A stretch of 64,000 nucleotides of DNA from Sabellastarte sp. h YS-2021. Taxonomy: Eukaryota > Annelida > Polychaeta > Sabellida > Sabellidae. A program made the translations under genes and the position numbers. Under the pieces are notes generated by a model, which was not told the DNA's origin, ran no database searches, and saw only the letters and a list, made by a program, of their open reading frames with translations. Every line of letters begins with the position of its first letter. The first letter of the stretch is position 1. Positions 12,074-23,842 of this stretch are shown one piece after another. The stretch is from contig OZ024940.1 of assembly GCA_964017235.1 (NCBI GenBank), forward strand, positions 24,743,615-24,807,614, read 5' to 3'.

Positions 12074-12531
12074 ATGGCGAGATTACCAAACGTTTCAACC
12101 CGCTTTTTCCCAGAAGTTTCGATCTACTTTTGCCAGACGATTCGACCCAATTTTCCATTACACATCTCAATAAAGATCAAATACTTTAGACTACAGCTGT
12201 AGCACCGAAGTCATTAATATTCATGAGAAGATATAAGAGGGTCACAGATTTCCCCTAGGATTTCCTTGCAATATTTTATAAAGTATAAGTATAGACGAAG
12301 ATTAAATACTTTAAACTACAGCACTCAAGGCCATAGCACCCAAGTCATTAATATTCATGAGAAGATATGACATTACGGATTTCCCCTGGCGGATGTGGGT
12401 TAGCTTATATATAATAATTGATAATCTGTTGTACCTTAATAACAGACGTTGAACTGCCTGATAAAAGTAGGTCGAAACGTCTGTAAAAAAAAACCGGTCA
12501 AAACATCCGGTGGGTCGAAACATCTTGATAC
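12074..12531. repeat. Inverted-repeat block between the two TA MITEs
   Basis: Arms at about 12080-12165 and 12445-12530 pair imperfectly (AAAAGTAGRTCGAAAC phrase and its inverse). Between the arms is a direct repeat of about 90 bp (12173-12260 and 12299-12390) sharing GTCATTAATATTCATGAGAA. Confidence 0.6.
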
Positions 12532-12534
12532 CTA

Positions 12535-12745
12535 CTGCTCAGCCAGTGAATTTCGTCACCCCAGTGTAGTTCGTCACCTGCCGTAAAAACGCTCAAGGAT
12601 AGGCAATATTTAAATAAATGGAATAGCTGCTTTCATCAACAAGGTATACATGTGTGCCGAAAGTTCACAGCAAAAACTCTTTAATATTGCCATAAAATGC
12701 AGGTGACGAACTTCACTGGGATGACGAAATTCAGTGGCTGAGCAG
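12535..12745. mobile_element. MITE with TA target duplication, copy 2
   Basis: Terminal inverted repeats of about 48 bp, starting CTGCTCAGCCAGTGAATTTC and nearly perfect, flanked by TA. 211 bp. Same family as 11884-12072. Confidence 0.85.
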
Positions 12746-14140
12746 TATAGCGATAATTGGAAGTGAGGCAGCATCTGTTACAAAGATTTTATTTTTTTCA
12801 AAGTCTAGGTAACGAATTTGAATTTTAAACGATGCTATCACTAAATTAGAAGAAACTAAGCCTTTTGTGACGCATATTCAGCGGATTTCTTGCTTATTCC
12901 GAAGTAGGGAGTGTGGCGGTGGGCGATAATTCAGCATATTGTCCATGCTGCCGTCTACTACATTAAAATAATAAAAAAGGTATACCCGCTGTTATATTTG
13001 ATCTTTTATAAAACAAACCATGTGATTTGGCCACTTACATTGGAGCATACGTCTTGTATATCCACCACGTTTCACCCTGAAGAGCAACCATAAATTGGAA
13101 ACTTCTAAAAGACCTACATGTACCGGTAGTTTGGGGGGCATCCAATTTATCCCGAAATCTACTGCTCCATGCCCTATATCAGCACAACTTTGGCAAAAGT
13201 CATTACTTCTATTTGTTTTGTGAATTAAAATGTATTTTTAATTTGGCTTGAATATGAATTTACAAAAAAAATTAAAAATTAAGTTACAGTTGAGCATTAA
13301 CCACAAATCTTTAAATTTATTAATCTTTTAAAATGTTTTAAGAAGCAAAAATACAATTTCATAATTTTGTGTTGTTGAAGGCAATGTACCAGATGTGGAA
13401 TTTAGTATTAACGTTTTTATGTCCCAGGATGTGCCATTTTACCAAGCCAAATAGTGGTGTCCTGTTGAGACAGGTTTTTAATAATCTAAGGATTGAACTG
13501 CAATTTCAATATCATTCTCAGAGTCCTTATAAACTTTGAGTATTAATCAATATTCAACTTTTTACAACAATGTAAACTCTATTAAATTTCATAAAACATT
13601 CAAAAAGTATATGTGCAAAAAATCTGTATCTTCTGATGTACTAACATGGATGATTGAAAATATAATTATTTATATACATGTAGTTAGGAATGTTTTGAAA
13701 CTTTGTACAATAATGGGACGCAACATTGAAATTAACCCGTCTTGTATCAATAGTAAAAAGATAGACAAGTTTTATTTGAAAACTGTGCACAGCCAATAAA
13801 CATGCAGGTTACAAATCATTATTTTCAACCAGTGATCTACATTGGCTGGCGTTTGAAGTCATTCTTTGGCCCATTTTTGTTTTTAGTCTATACTAAAACA
13901 CTGACTATGATGGTGTCCAAGATATCTCAAAGATGTCAAAAGTATTATTTCACACAATATTCAAAATCTGGGCACGTGACACTACAGCTAAATAATATTT
14001 ACCACACTTCAACTATTTTCCATAGTTGTGCAGCAGTAACACACTTGCATCCAATTCTTTTCAAATAATAAAGCATACTTAAAAGCTGTTAATAATAGTT
14101 TTCACAATATGAAAGGCAAAGGTTATAGGTGATTTTTTCA
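12746..14140. other. Nothing recognised
   Basis: AT-rich. Two short ORFs (13536-13799 and 13802-14068, plus strand) show no family motif I recognise and are Asn/Ile/Lys/Phe-rich, as random AT-rich DNA would give. They are not supported as genes. Confidence 0.4.
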
Positions 14141-14144
14141 CCAA

Positions 14145-17100
14145 TTAAACTGCCTATCCCACTCTGATCACTTTTAGATTCATCAGCCAACTATGACCAT
14201 TTTGAAAATGAGAAGAGCTGCCTATCTCGCTGTGACATGAAAGCGAGAAAGGACTGAGTTATCCCACTGTGATGACTTTAAAGGCTCAGCATTCCTCTTT
14301 GACCATTTAAAAAAATGAGAAGACCTGCCTATCCCAGTGTGACCAGAGGAAAGCAAGGAAGGACTGACCTATCCCACTGTGGCCACTTTTGAGGCTCAGC
14401 ATTCCACTTTGACCAATTTCAAAATGAGAAGACCTGCCTACCCAATTGTGACCAGATGAAAGCAAGGAAGGGATGAACTATTCCACTATGACCACTTTTG
14501 AGGCCAAGTATCCTACTTTGACCATTTTTAAAATGAGAAGAGCTGCGTGCATTAAAGGTCTGACCATCCCTCTGTGACCACATCAAAATGAGCAATGACT
14601 GACCTAGATCTACCCCGCTATGACCTCTCATAAGGCTCAGAATCCCACTGTGAACATTGTAACAATGACAAGACCTCCCTATCACACAGTGATAATGTTA
14701 AAGCGAGGAATGTCTGAGCTATCCAACTGTGAATACTTTTGAGGCTTTACATCCCACTTTGACCATATGAAAATGAGAAGAGTGGCGTATCTCACTTGTG
14801 GCCACATGGAAGTGAGCACGGACTGACCTATCCCACTGTGGCCATTTTTGAGGCTCATCATCCTATTTTAATCATTTTAAAAATGCGAATACCTGTCAAT
14901 CCCACAGTGACCACATTAAAGTGATGAAGAGCTGGCTTAATCTACTGTAACCACTTTCGAGGCTTAGTATCCCACTTTGATCATTTTAAAGAAATGATGA
15001 AAGCTGCCTATCCCACTGCGAAAACTATCAAAGTGAGGAACTGCTGACCTATCCCACAGTGATTGCTCATTAGGCTCAGCATCCCATTATGATCACTTTC
15101 AAAAGGAGGATACCCGCCTATTCCACTCTGACCACATTAAAACAAGAAAGGGCTGGCCTATCCCACTGTGACCACATTTAAGGTTTACCATCACACTTTA
15201 ACCATTTTGAAAATGAGAAGAGCTGCCTATCTCATTGTTACAACATGAAAGTGAGGAAGGGCTGACCTATCCCAATCTGGCCACTTTCGAGATTAAGCAT
15301 CCCACTGTGACCGTTTTAAAAATGAGAAGAGCTGCCTATCCCACTGTGAACATGTTAATTTGATGAATGTCTGGCCTATCCCACTGTGGCCATCTTTGAG
15401 GCTTAGCATCCCACTTTAACCATTTTAAAAATGACAAGAGCTGCATTAAAGTGAGGAAGCGGGGTATATTCTGTGACAACATCAGATAGAGGAAGGGCTG
15501 ACCTATCCCACTGTGGCCACTTTTAAGGGTCACCATCCCATTATGACCATTTTAAAAATTAGAGCAGCTGTAACCAAGTGAAAGAGAGGACAGCTAACCT
15601 ATCCCGCTGTGACCACTTTAAGACTATTATCCCACTTTAACCATTTTTTTTTAAATGCGAATAGTTGCCTATCCCACTGTGATGACATGAAAGCAAAAAG
15701 GGCTGAACTATCCCACTGTGACCCCTTTCAGGGTAAATATCAGATTTAAACCTTTTAAAAATGGGATTACCTACCTATCCCACTATGACCACATGAAATC
15801 GAGGAAGGGCTGATCTATGCCACTGTGACCAGTTTTGAGGGTTATTATCCCATTTCTGCCATTTTAAAAATGAGAAGAACTCCCTATCCCACTGTGACCA
15901 CCTTAAAGAGAGGAAGGGCTGACCTATCCCATTGTGGCAACTTTTAAGTGTCACCCTCCCACTTTGACTATTTTAAAAATGAGAAGAGGTTCCTATCCCA
16001 CCATGACAACATTAAATTTAGGATTGTCAGGCCTATGACCACATTAAAATGAAGAAGCGCTAAACCATACCAATGTAACTACTTTTAAGGGTCATAATCC
16101 CTTTTTGATAATTTAAAAAAAAAATGACTGTGACAAAATTAAAGCAAGAAAGGGCTTACATATCCCACTGCAACCTCTTTTAAGAGTCACAATGCCATTC
16201 TGACCATTTTAAAAATATGAACAGCTGCCAATCCAACTGTGACCACATGGAGGAAAGGAAGGACTGACCTGTCCCAGTGTGACCACTTCGAAGGACACCA
16301 ACAAACTTTGACCACTTTAAAACGAGAAAAGCTGCCTATCCCACTGTGGCCATGTCAAATCTAGGACAGCTGACCTATCTCATTGTCTCCACTTTTTATA
16401 CTCATCATCCAGCTGTGACCGTCTTAAAATGAGAAGAGCTGTCTACCCCACTGTGACAACATGGAAGCCAGGAAAGACTGACCTATCCTACTGTGACCAA
16501 TTTAGAGGCTCAACATCCCACTTTGACCATTTTAAAAATGACAAGATTTGTCTATCTCACTGTTGCCACGTTGATGCGAGGAATGCCTGACCTATCCCAG
16601 TGTGGCTACTTTTCAGGTTCAGCATCCAACTGTAACCTTTCAAAAATAGGACTTGCCAATCCCACTGTGACCATATGAAAGCGAAGAAGGGCTTACACAT
16701 CCCACTGTGAATACTCATAAGGCCCAGCATCCTACTTTAATCATGTTCAAAATGAGAAGAACTACCAATCCCATACGGACCACATTAAAACAAGAGAGCG
16801 CTGGTCTATCCCAGTATGACCATATTTAAGGCTCAGCATCTCACTTTGACTATTTTCAAAATGAAAAGAGCTGCCTATACCACTGTGGCCATATGAAAAA
16901 GAGGAAGGGCTGACCTATCCCACTGTCGCCACCTTTGAGGCTCAACATCCAACTTTGACCATTTTAACAATGGCAGGACCTGCCTATCCCACTGTGACCA
17001 CATTAAAGTGAGAAAAGGGCTGACCATACCACTGTGGCCAATTTGGAGGCCCAGAATCCCACTGTGATCATTTTAAAAATAAGAAGACGTTCTTATCCCT

Positions 17101-18210
17101 CTGTGACCACATCATCGTGAGCAATGGCTAGCCTATCCAGCTGTGAACACTCATAAGGCTCGGAAACCCACTGTGATCATTATGAGAAGACCTGCCTATC
17201 ACTAAGTGACCACTTGCAAATGAGGAATGTCTAACCTATCCAACTGTGAACACTTTTGAGGGTTAGCATCCCAGTTTGACCATTTTAAAATGAGAAGACC
17301 TACCTATCTCATGGTGGCCACACAAAAGTGAGGAAGAGCTGACCTATCACACAGTGACCACTTTTAAGGGTCACCATTTTCAATATAAGAAAAAATTAGC
17401 TATCCCACTGTGGCCACATAAAAGAAAGAAAGAAGGCTGACCTATGGCCACATTTGAGGCTTAGCATCCCACTTTGAGGCTCAGCAACTCACTCTAACCA
17501 TTTTAAAAATGGGAAGACCTTCCTATCCCACTGTGACCATATGAAAGCGAGGAAGGGCTGACCTATCCCCCTGTGACCACTTCTGAGGGTCACCATCCTA
17601 TTTTGGCCATTTTCAATATCAGAAGACCTGCCTACCCTACTATGACCACACGAAAGCATGGAAGGGCTGACCTATCCCACTGTGGCCACTTTTAAGGGTC
17701 ACCATCCCTCTGTGAACATTTTAAAAATGAGAAGAGCTGCCTATCCCACTGTGGCCACTTCTGAGGCTTAGCATCCCACTTTGACCATTTAAAAATGACA
17801 AGAGCTGCCTATCCCACTTTGATCACAGTTAAAGTGAGGAATCTCTGGTCTACCCCACTGCAACCACTTTAGAGGCGGTGCATCCCACTGTGACCCTTTT
17901 AAAAATGAGAAGAGCTGCCTATCCTACTGTGATAACATGAAAACAAGGAAGGGCTCACGCATACCACTGTGACACCTTTTGAGGCCCACCATGGACCTTT
18001 GACCATTTTAAAATGAGAAGAGCTGCCTATCCCACAGTGACCACATTAAAGCGAGGAATGGTTGACCTATCCAACTGTGGCCACTTCTGAGGCTGAGCAT
18101 CCCACTGTGGCCACTTTAAAAATGAGAAGAGCTGCCTATCCCACTATGACCACATTAAATTGAGAAATGTTTGACCTATCCCACTGTGAGAACTTTAAAG
18201 GCTCATCATT
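14145..18210. repeat. 107-bp satellite array, about 38 units
   Basis: Over 4 kb of diverged tandem units with period near 107 bp. Each unit has three related subunits of about 33-39 bp, built on CCTATCCCACTGTGACCACA, CCCACTGTGGCCACTTTTGA and CATCCCACTTTGACCATTTT. Because 107 is not a multiple of three and units carry indels, repeated peptide-like ORFs on the minus strand are by-products. Confidence 0.93.
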
Positions 18211-18384
18211 ACGCTCTTACTATTGTAATATGTGTTAATTGACCTATTTATTAATTAAAGTATAGCTGGCAAAGGACCAATTAGGTAAAAGTAATATAAT
18301 AATCAGTTCCGGGAACCCATATCAATTTTTAATAGGAGATATATGTGTCTAACGTGACAACAGAGAATATTTTGGCATAGCTTA

Positions 18385-18905
18385 AGTCAAAGGTCACACC
18401 ATAATGTTGCACACCTAACATTCCAACCAATATTTCAACCAACGTGTAACAATTTCTTGCACATTATGGTTTTCGAGATATAGCCCAGATAAGGTTTTAA
18501 AAGTTAGAGCTACTTCGGCAAGGTCAAAAGTTAAATCATGGTTACACCATGATACTGCAGCCCTACATCCCCTAACCAATGTCCCTGCCAAGTATCAAGT
18601 TTGTTTTTCACCTTATGGTTTCAAAGATATAGTCCAAATATGATACAGTAAGGTAAAATCAAGGTCACACCATTACATTACACATCTACACAACCCAACT
18701 AAAACCTTGCCAAGTGTTTAATCCTTACACCTTGAAGTTTCTAAGATATAGCATGGACAAATTTTTAAATGTAGGGGTCAATATGCCAAGGTCAAATTAA
18801 GGTCACATCATAAAGCTGGAGACCTACATCCCCTTAACCAATGTCCCTACCAATTATGAACTTCCTATACCTCAGTTACTGAGATAGAGCCAGAACAAGA
18901 TTTTT
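18385..18905. repeat. Tandem repeat, about 150-bp unit, about 4 units
   Basis: Diverged units share AAGGTCACACCATAA, CCTAACCAATGTCCCTGCCA and GATATAGCC. Non-coding. Confidence 0.75.
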
Positions 18906-18934
18906 CCTGAAGCCAGCCCATCCACCAATCTGCA

Positions 18935-19215
18935 CTCCCTGAGTGAAAACAATACCCAAATGGCCTTTTAAAAAGCATTTGACTCTGCAGTATGTGTTTG
19001 TCTTTGCCAGTTCAATATCTTTACTAACATCTTGGGTGTTCTTTGTCAGTCTGTTGTTTTACCAATTGCTTGGCGTCTGCTTAGTGACTTGATAAAGAGT
19101 TTGACACTTCTTAATAGCATGCCAAAGTATTTGCATCTGTCAGTTTAATATTTTTACCAACATCTTGGCATTGGATTGTTGACCTTATTAAAAGAGTTTG
19201 GCCTCAATATTACAG
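18935..19215. repeat. Two-unit direct repeat
   Basis: Two diverged units of about 130 bp share CAGTTTAATATTTTTACCAA-like and AACATCTTGG phrases and AAAGAGTTTG ends. Confidence 0.5.
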
Positions 19216-20080
19216 CAGAAACCCTATTATCTGAACTTTCATTAGTTAAATAATTAATTTTATGAAGTAATTTATGCTCTGCCAAATTTGTCTCTTTTGT
19301 TTTTTTTATGCCAACAGTGTTCCTTTCATCTAGGGATGTAAACTAGTAGTCGATGCTCACAAAACAAGGCAGCTTTCATGAAAATTCGATCCCAATTTTA
19401 AGGGACGAGTGCTTAGATATACATACAATTCCATATCGAACCGGTTTCATTTTTATTTAGTAAACCATCAATAAGACATCTCACTTACATTAAATTACAT
19501 AATGCACCATATTTGGATACAGTACTCACTATTTTATGTGGTGACATCAGCTAATTCTAATATTTTAAGGTGTTTATCTTTATTTTTTCTTTAACGGCAG
19601 TAGCAGCCATATTGGATGTTGTTTCCTGTCAAGGTACATGCTGAATTTTACGAGGGCTAAATGTCAAACCGAAATTTTATTTGTGAGCCATCGACCCAAA
19701 GTATTTGTACGTGTAACACCACTAATTTCAACACCAAAAGCTCTTATTAGGACAGTGCCTCACAGCATGTCATCATTTTACCAAGGCCATAGATGTCAGA
19801 TCCAAGTAATTCAATGTCAAATTTGTTGACCAGTCAGCGATCGAGATCACTCTAGAATCTAAGGAGGCAGATAGCTCAATGTAGATGTGATTTACAGTGA
19901 CTTCAAAAACCATGCAGAATATGGGTTTTAGGGTGAATATAAGCAATTGTAAGCAGAAGACAAACAAAGAATAAAAAGTGCTTGTGGGTTATGTAACACA
20001 AATATTATTGAATTATAAAATTTATATACAGATAAATAACAATTTTTTTTTCAAGTAAACATTCACAAATAACTTGAAAA
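19216..20080. other. Nothing recognised
   Basis: AT-rich DNA between the tandem repeats and the DIRS element. No supported gene or repeat. Confidence 0.4.
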
Positions 20081-20116
20081 TTTTAATTACGTAAATGTAG
20101 CTTTAATAAGCCTACA

Positions 20117-20263
20117 AGCTTACCATGTGGGACTTAATGCTGTTCTCGGATGGCCACAAGGCATCATGGCCAATGTCTAAGAAAAATAGACATTTATAGT
20201 TGGCCGTAGCCTCAAGTTGTTGTCACGTGATAACATCTGACTTTTCGTCCTACTTTCTCGTTG
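20117..20263. repeat. DIRS terminal repeat, left in window
   Basis: The 147-bp match is inverted relative to 26207-26353, with about four differences. It begins AGCTTACCATGTGGGACTTA and ends at TTTCTCGTTG. Confidence 0.9.
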
Positions 20264-20310
20264 AAATTTTTTAAACCCTACGCCTCAGCTGTAAACAGCG
20301 GGGAGTCAGG

Positions 20311-20440
20311 GTGGGACTCTTTTAAGTCCCACATGGTAAGCTTGTAGCTTATAAAAGCTACATTTACGTAATTAAAATTTTCAATTTTATTGCGCTACAA
20401 TAGCTTACCATGTGGGACTTAATGCTGAATGCAACCGCCC
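20311..20440. repeat. Internal complementary region of the DIRS fossil
   Basis: Contains two pieces complementary to the element's ends. 20325-20390 is the inverse of 20084-20135, and 20395-20427 matches the outer end of the right terminal repeat in inverted form. In DIRS elements such a region is thought to template circular intermediates (family knowledge). Confidence 0.7.
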
Positions 20441-20865
20441 GGTGGCGGGGTTACAGCTGAGACTGGAAGATAGTCAATTTTTCTTAGATTTTGAAATAAT
20501 AGATTAGAATGAATGTTAGAAATACCAGTCTGAGTCCCGTTTACAGTGCCCCAATCCCGAAGACCGGGCCTGTAGTGATCCAAAAACCTGAATAGAATGG
20601 AAGACAGTTCTAAAGACTGTCAAGATGTTTTGATTGTAGGACAGAAGTGCAGCAGTGCTCACTTAGAGGTCTAAGGGTCCTTAGGGGCCCTCCACGAGTG
20701 ACAAACCAGCCCAATGGTTGGAATTCTCATAAATTTTTGCCACCGAATATGAGATTAATGACAACTTTAATAAGTCCTTAATACATATTATATTTGATAA
20801 ACTAAAATACAAAATGACCTTACCCGTAACATCTTGAGAGGTAAAACTATACCTAGATCCTGGGA

Positions 20866-21766
20866 TTAGACTCCTGAAGACTTGGTTGTTGCGGATGTGA
20901 CCCCCCTTTTTTCTTTCCGAGGACAACTAGTCTGAGGGGAAGGATCTAGGACTTGTTGTGCCGCCACCACTGGTCCAAGAAACATATTGTTGTCGTTGTC
21001 TGACCAAGTAAGGTCTTTTAGGTAAAAATTTGTAAATGTGTTGTGAGCTTTCCAGTGACAGGCTTGCATGATTTGGTCCACCGATACCCCACCGTAAAAG
21101 GCCTTAGAGGCCGCGAAGGCCTGAATGTCATGCGCTTTAACTTGGACCAAGTCAAAGGCTTGTTGGTCTGCTTGTTTATAACAAAGTAGAATGGTTTGTT
21201 TCAACCAGGAAGAGAGAGTAGCGGGTTTGATGTCTGAGGTATATCCTTTCTTGTAGGAGATGAAAAGGAGGGATCGAGACCCTCTCAGGTCTTTGGTTCC
21301 AAATAGTACCTCAGGGCCTGCACGGGACGCAGGGTCCTGTCTTCTTTGAATTGTCTATCTCTCTTGCTAGTTGGTTTTTGGCTATGAAGTCAGAAGGGAA
21401 CAAGGCAACCTTTTCCCACTGGCCTAGATTAGATACTTTGTTTGCAACCCAGGCATGGATTTCATTGCGGTGCTTGCCGGAGGCCAAAGCTAGCAAGAAC
21501 GCAGTCTTGAGAGTAAGATGTTTGAGGTCTGTGTCTTTCTTAGGCTCAAAAGGTGCTTTTGTGAGCTCATTAAGGACAACAGAAAGGTTCCACTTAGGAA
21601 GATTCCTGAAACTTTTGGGATGATCCCTATGAAAGCTGGAGAGTAACCTATGAAGGTCTAAACTTTGTGCAATATGGTGGCCCGCTGAGCCCAAAGTGTC
21701 AACAATGCCCGTCCTGTAACCATCGATGGTCGAGGGGCGCCTGTTTAGATCTTGGTACAGGTACAT
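20866..21766 (-). pseudogene. Tyrosine recombinase region of the DIRS fossil
   Basis: Contains phage-integrase-like motifs: LKTAFLLALASGKHRNEIHA (the box with the first catalytic Arg in the family) and a downstream VKAHDIQAFAAS segment fitting the His-x-x-Arg region. It lies between the RNase H region and the terminal repeat, where DIRS elements carry their recombinase. Confidence 0.8.
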
Positions 21767-21990
21767 GAAAAAGTCTGAGAATTAATTGTTTCACAGATGG
21801 AGTGGAGAAATCCACCGAATTTTCTCTGCACCATTTCTTATTTCAAATAAGGCCCACTTTGACTTGTAGATGGTTCTTGTTGATGACCTCTGAGGTGCAG
21901 CAATTCTGTCTGCCACCTCCACAGAGAAGCCTTGTTCTTGGAGCTGTCCACTCCTAGACACCAGGCGTAGAGGTTGAGAGCTGTCCACTC

Positions 21991-23729
21991 CTAGACACCA
22001 GGCGTAGAGGTTGAGATACTGTGGAACACATAATTGTGGGACTGTTTGAGAAGAGTCGTTGACACTGGAAGTTGTAGTGGGATCTCTGTTGAGAGCTGCA
22101 CTAGGTCCCAAAACCAGGGCATCCCTGGCCAGCCTGGGGCTATTATGATGATCAGGCAATAGCATTGCCTGATTTTTTGGATCACCCTGTGTAGGAGAGC
22201 CGTCAGAGGGTAAGCATTTGGGTCTGGGACAGGAGATACGTACAGTGGAAGTTTGTGGTTCAGATGAGTGGCAAATAAGTCTACATGAGGTGTGAACCAC
22301 TTTTGGCAGGTCTGTCTGAACACCTGCGGATGCAGTGACCATTCTGTTGACTGCACTTGGTTCGACCTGGACAGAAGGTCGGCCATCACATTCAGGCACC
22401 CTGGAATGTGTCTGGCTTTCAATGTTATGTGATAGTGATGGCACCAGGTCATGATCTTCCAGAGGAGAGCACACATCTCTGCTGAGTGAGTTCCTCCTTG
22501 TTTGTTTATGTAGGCTACCACTGTTGAGTTGTCCGTTGCAACTAGCACTGTTTGGTTCTGGCACTGGTCCTTGAAGCTTCGAAGGGCCAGGGAGACCGCC
22601 TTCAATTCTAGGATGTTTATGTGTAGCCTTTTTTCCCAGTCTGACCACAGACCCTTTGATCTAAGTGAGTGCCCCAACCTTTGTTTGAGGTGTCTGTAAA
22701 GAGCTGGATACTGTGGTCTTTGGGATGAAGGTCTGCACCTCTCATCACATTTGAGGGATTTTGCCACCAGTTTAGGTGTACTGAACTGGCTTCTGTCCAA
22801 GGAAGGAGGCTGTCCAGCGACTGAGGATATCTCCAATCCTCCTTGAGGTGAAACTGAAAGGGCCTCATGTGAAGGCATCCGTCCGGGACCATTTTCTCTG
22901 TTGAGGCAAGCAACCCAATTAGCGACATCAAACATCTTGCAGTCAAAACACGTTTTGACTTGAGTCGTAGTATCAAATCCTGAAGTTTGAGCCATCTCTC
23001 TTGAGTGGGTTTTACAAGGGCTGAATCCAGATGGTATTCGTAGCCCATGAACGAAAACACCTGAGTAGGCTTTAGTTCTGATTTTTCCTGATTTATTATC
23101 CAACCCAAGGACTGGGTTAGGTCTACTACCGCCTGAGTGTTCACTTGGGCTTCCTCCTGAGACTGGGACCTGATCAGCCAGTCGTCCAGGTATTGGTGAA
23201 GTCTGAGTCCTCTGGAGAGGGCCATTAGCTTCACTTCCTTTACAATCATTGTAAAGACCTGGGGGGCTGTGGCTAGTCCAAATGGGAGGGAGGTGAACTG
23301 GAACACCTGAGACTTATAGCAAAACCTTAGGTATTTCCTTGAGTTTGGATGGATGGGGATGTGCAGGTAAGCGTCCGACAGATCTATCGACAATACCCAT
23401 TCCCCTGGAATCAGGGAGGTCCTGATGGACTCTGGAGTTTCCATTTTGAACTTTTCTACGTGTAGAAAAGTATTGAGCCTGCTTAGGTCTATGACTGGTC
23501 TCCACCTTTGGTGAGGCTTGGGTACTAGGAACAGGCGACTGTAAAACCTGAGAGATTTTACATTTTCCACCTTTTCAATTGCGTACTTTGACAGAAGAGA
23601 CTGGATACAATCGGCTAGAGCTTGGTCTTTTTGAAGGGCCTTGTATTCTGATAGAATCAGAGGAAATCTGACTAAGTTTGGTTTTGAGAGGAATGGCAGT
23701 ACATAGCCATTGGTGATAATGTTTAACAC
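21991..23729 (-). pseudogene. Reverse transcriptase and RNase H region of the DIRS fossil
   Basis: Shows the reverse transcriptase core (LSIDLSDAYLHIPIHP, LPFGLATAPQVF and the catalytic YLDDWL) followed by an RNase H-like segment (LFTDTSNKGWG, ILELKAVSLAL, ATDNSTVVAYIN). The YLDD box and PFGL-TAP spacing are typical of DIRS/Ngaro elements. Belongs to the element at 20084-26370. Confidence 0.88.
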
Positions 23730-23842
23730 ATTTGATGAACATTTGTTTGTTTGCCAGTCTCTTCTGAAAGAACGGAGGCGACCTCCTACTGGTGGACTGA
23801 GGGAGGCTTTGGAGGAGTCATTGGGCGAGGGGTATCCACGCC

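Noticed and set aside
13536-14068. Two consecutive plus-strand ORFs of 87 and 88 codons
   Set aside because: Asn/Ile/Lys/Phe-rich composition expected from AT-rich DNA, no motif and no splice context.
14419-15536. Minus-strand ORFs with repeated Gly-His-Ser-Gly and Trp-Pro-Gln-Trp-Asp phrases
   Set aside because: They are by-products of the 107-bp satellite. The period is not a multiple of three and indels break all frames.
14145-18210. CRISPR-like array
   Set aside because: Units are contiguous and diverged with no unique spacers. It is a eukaryotic satellite.
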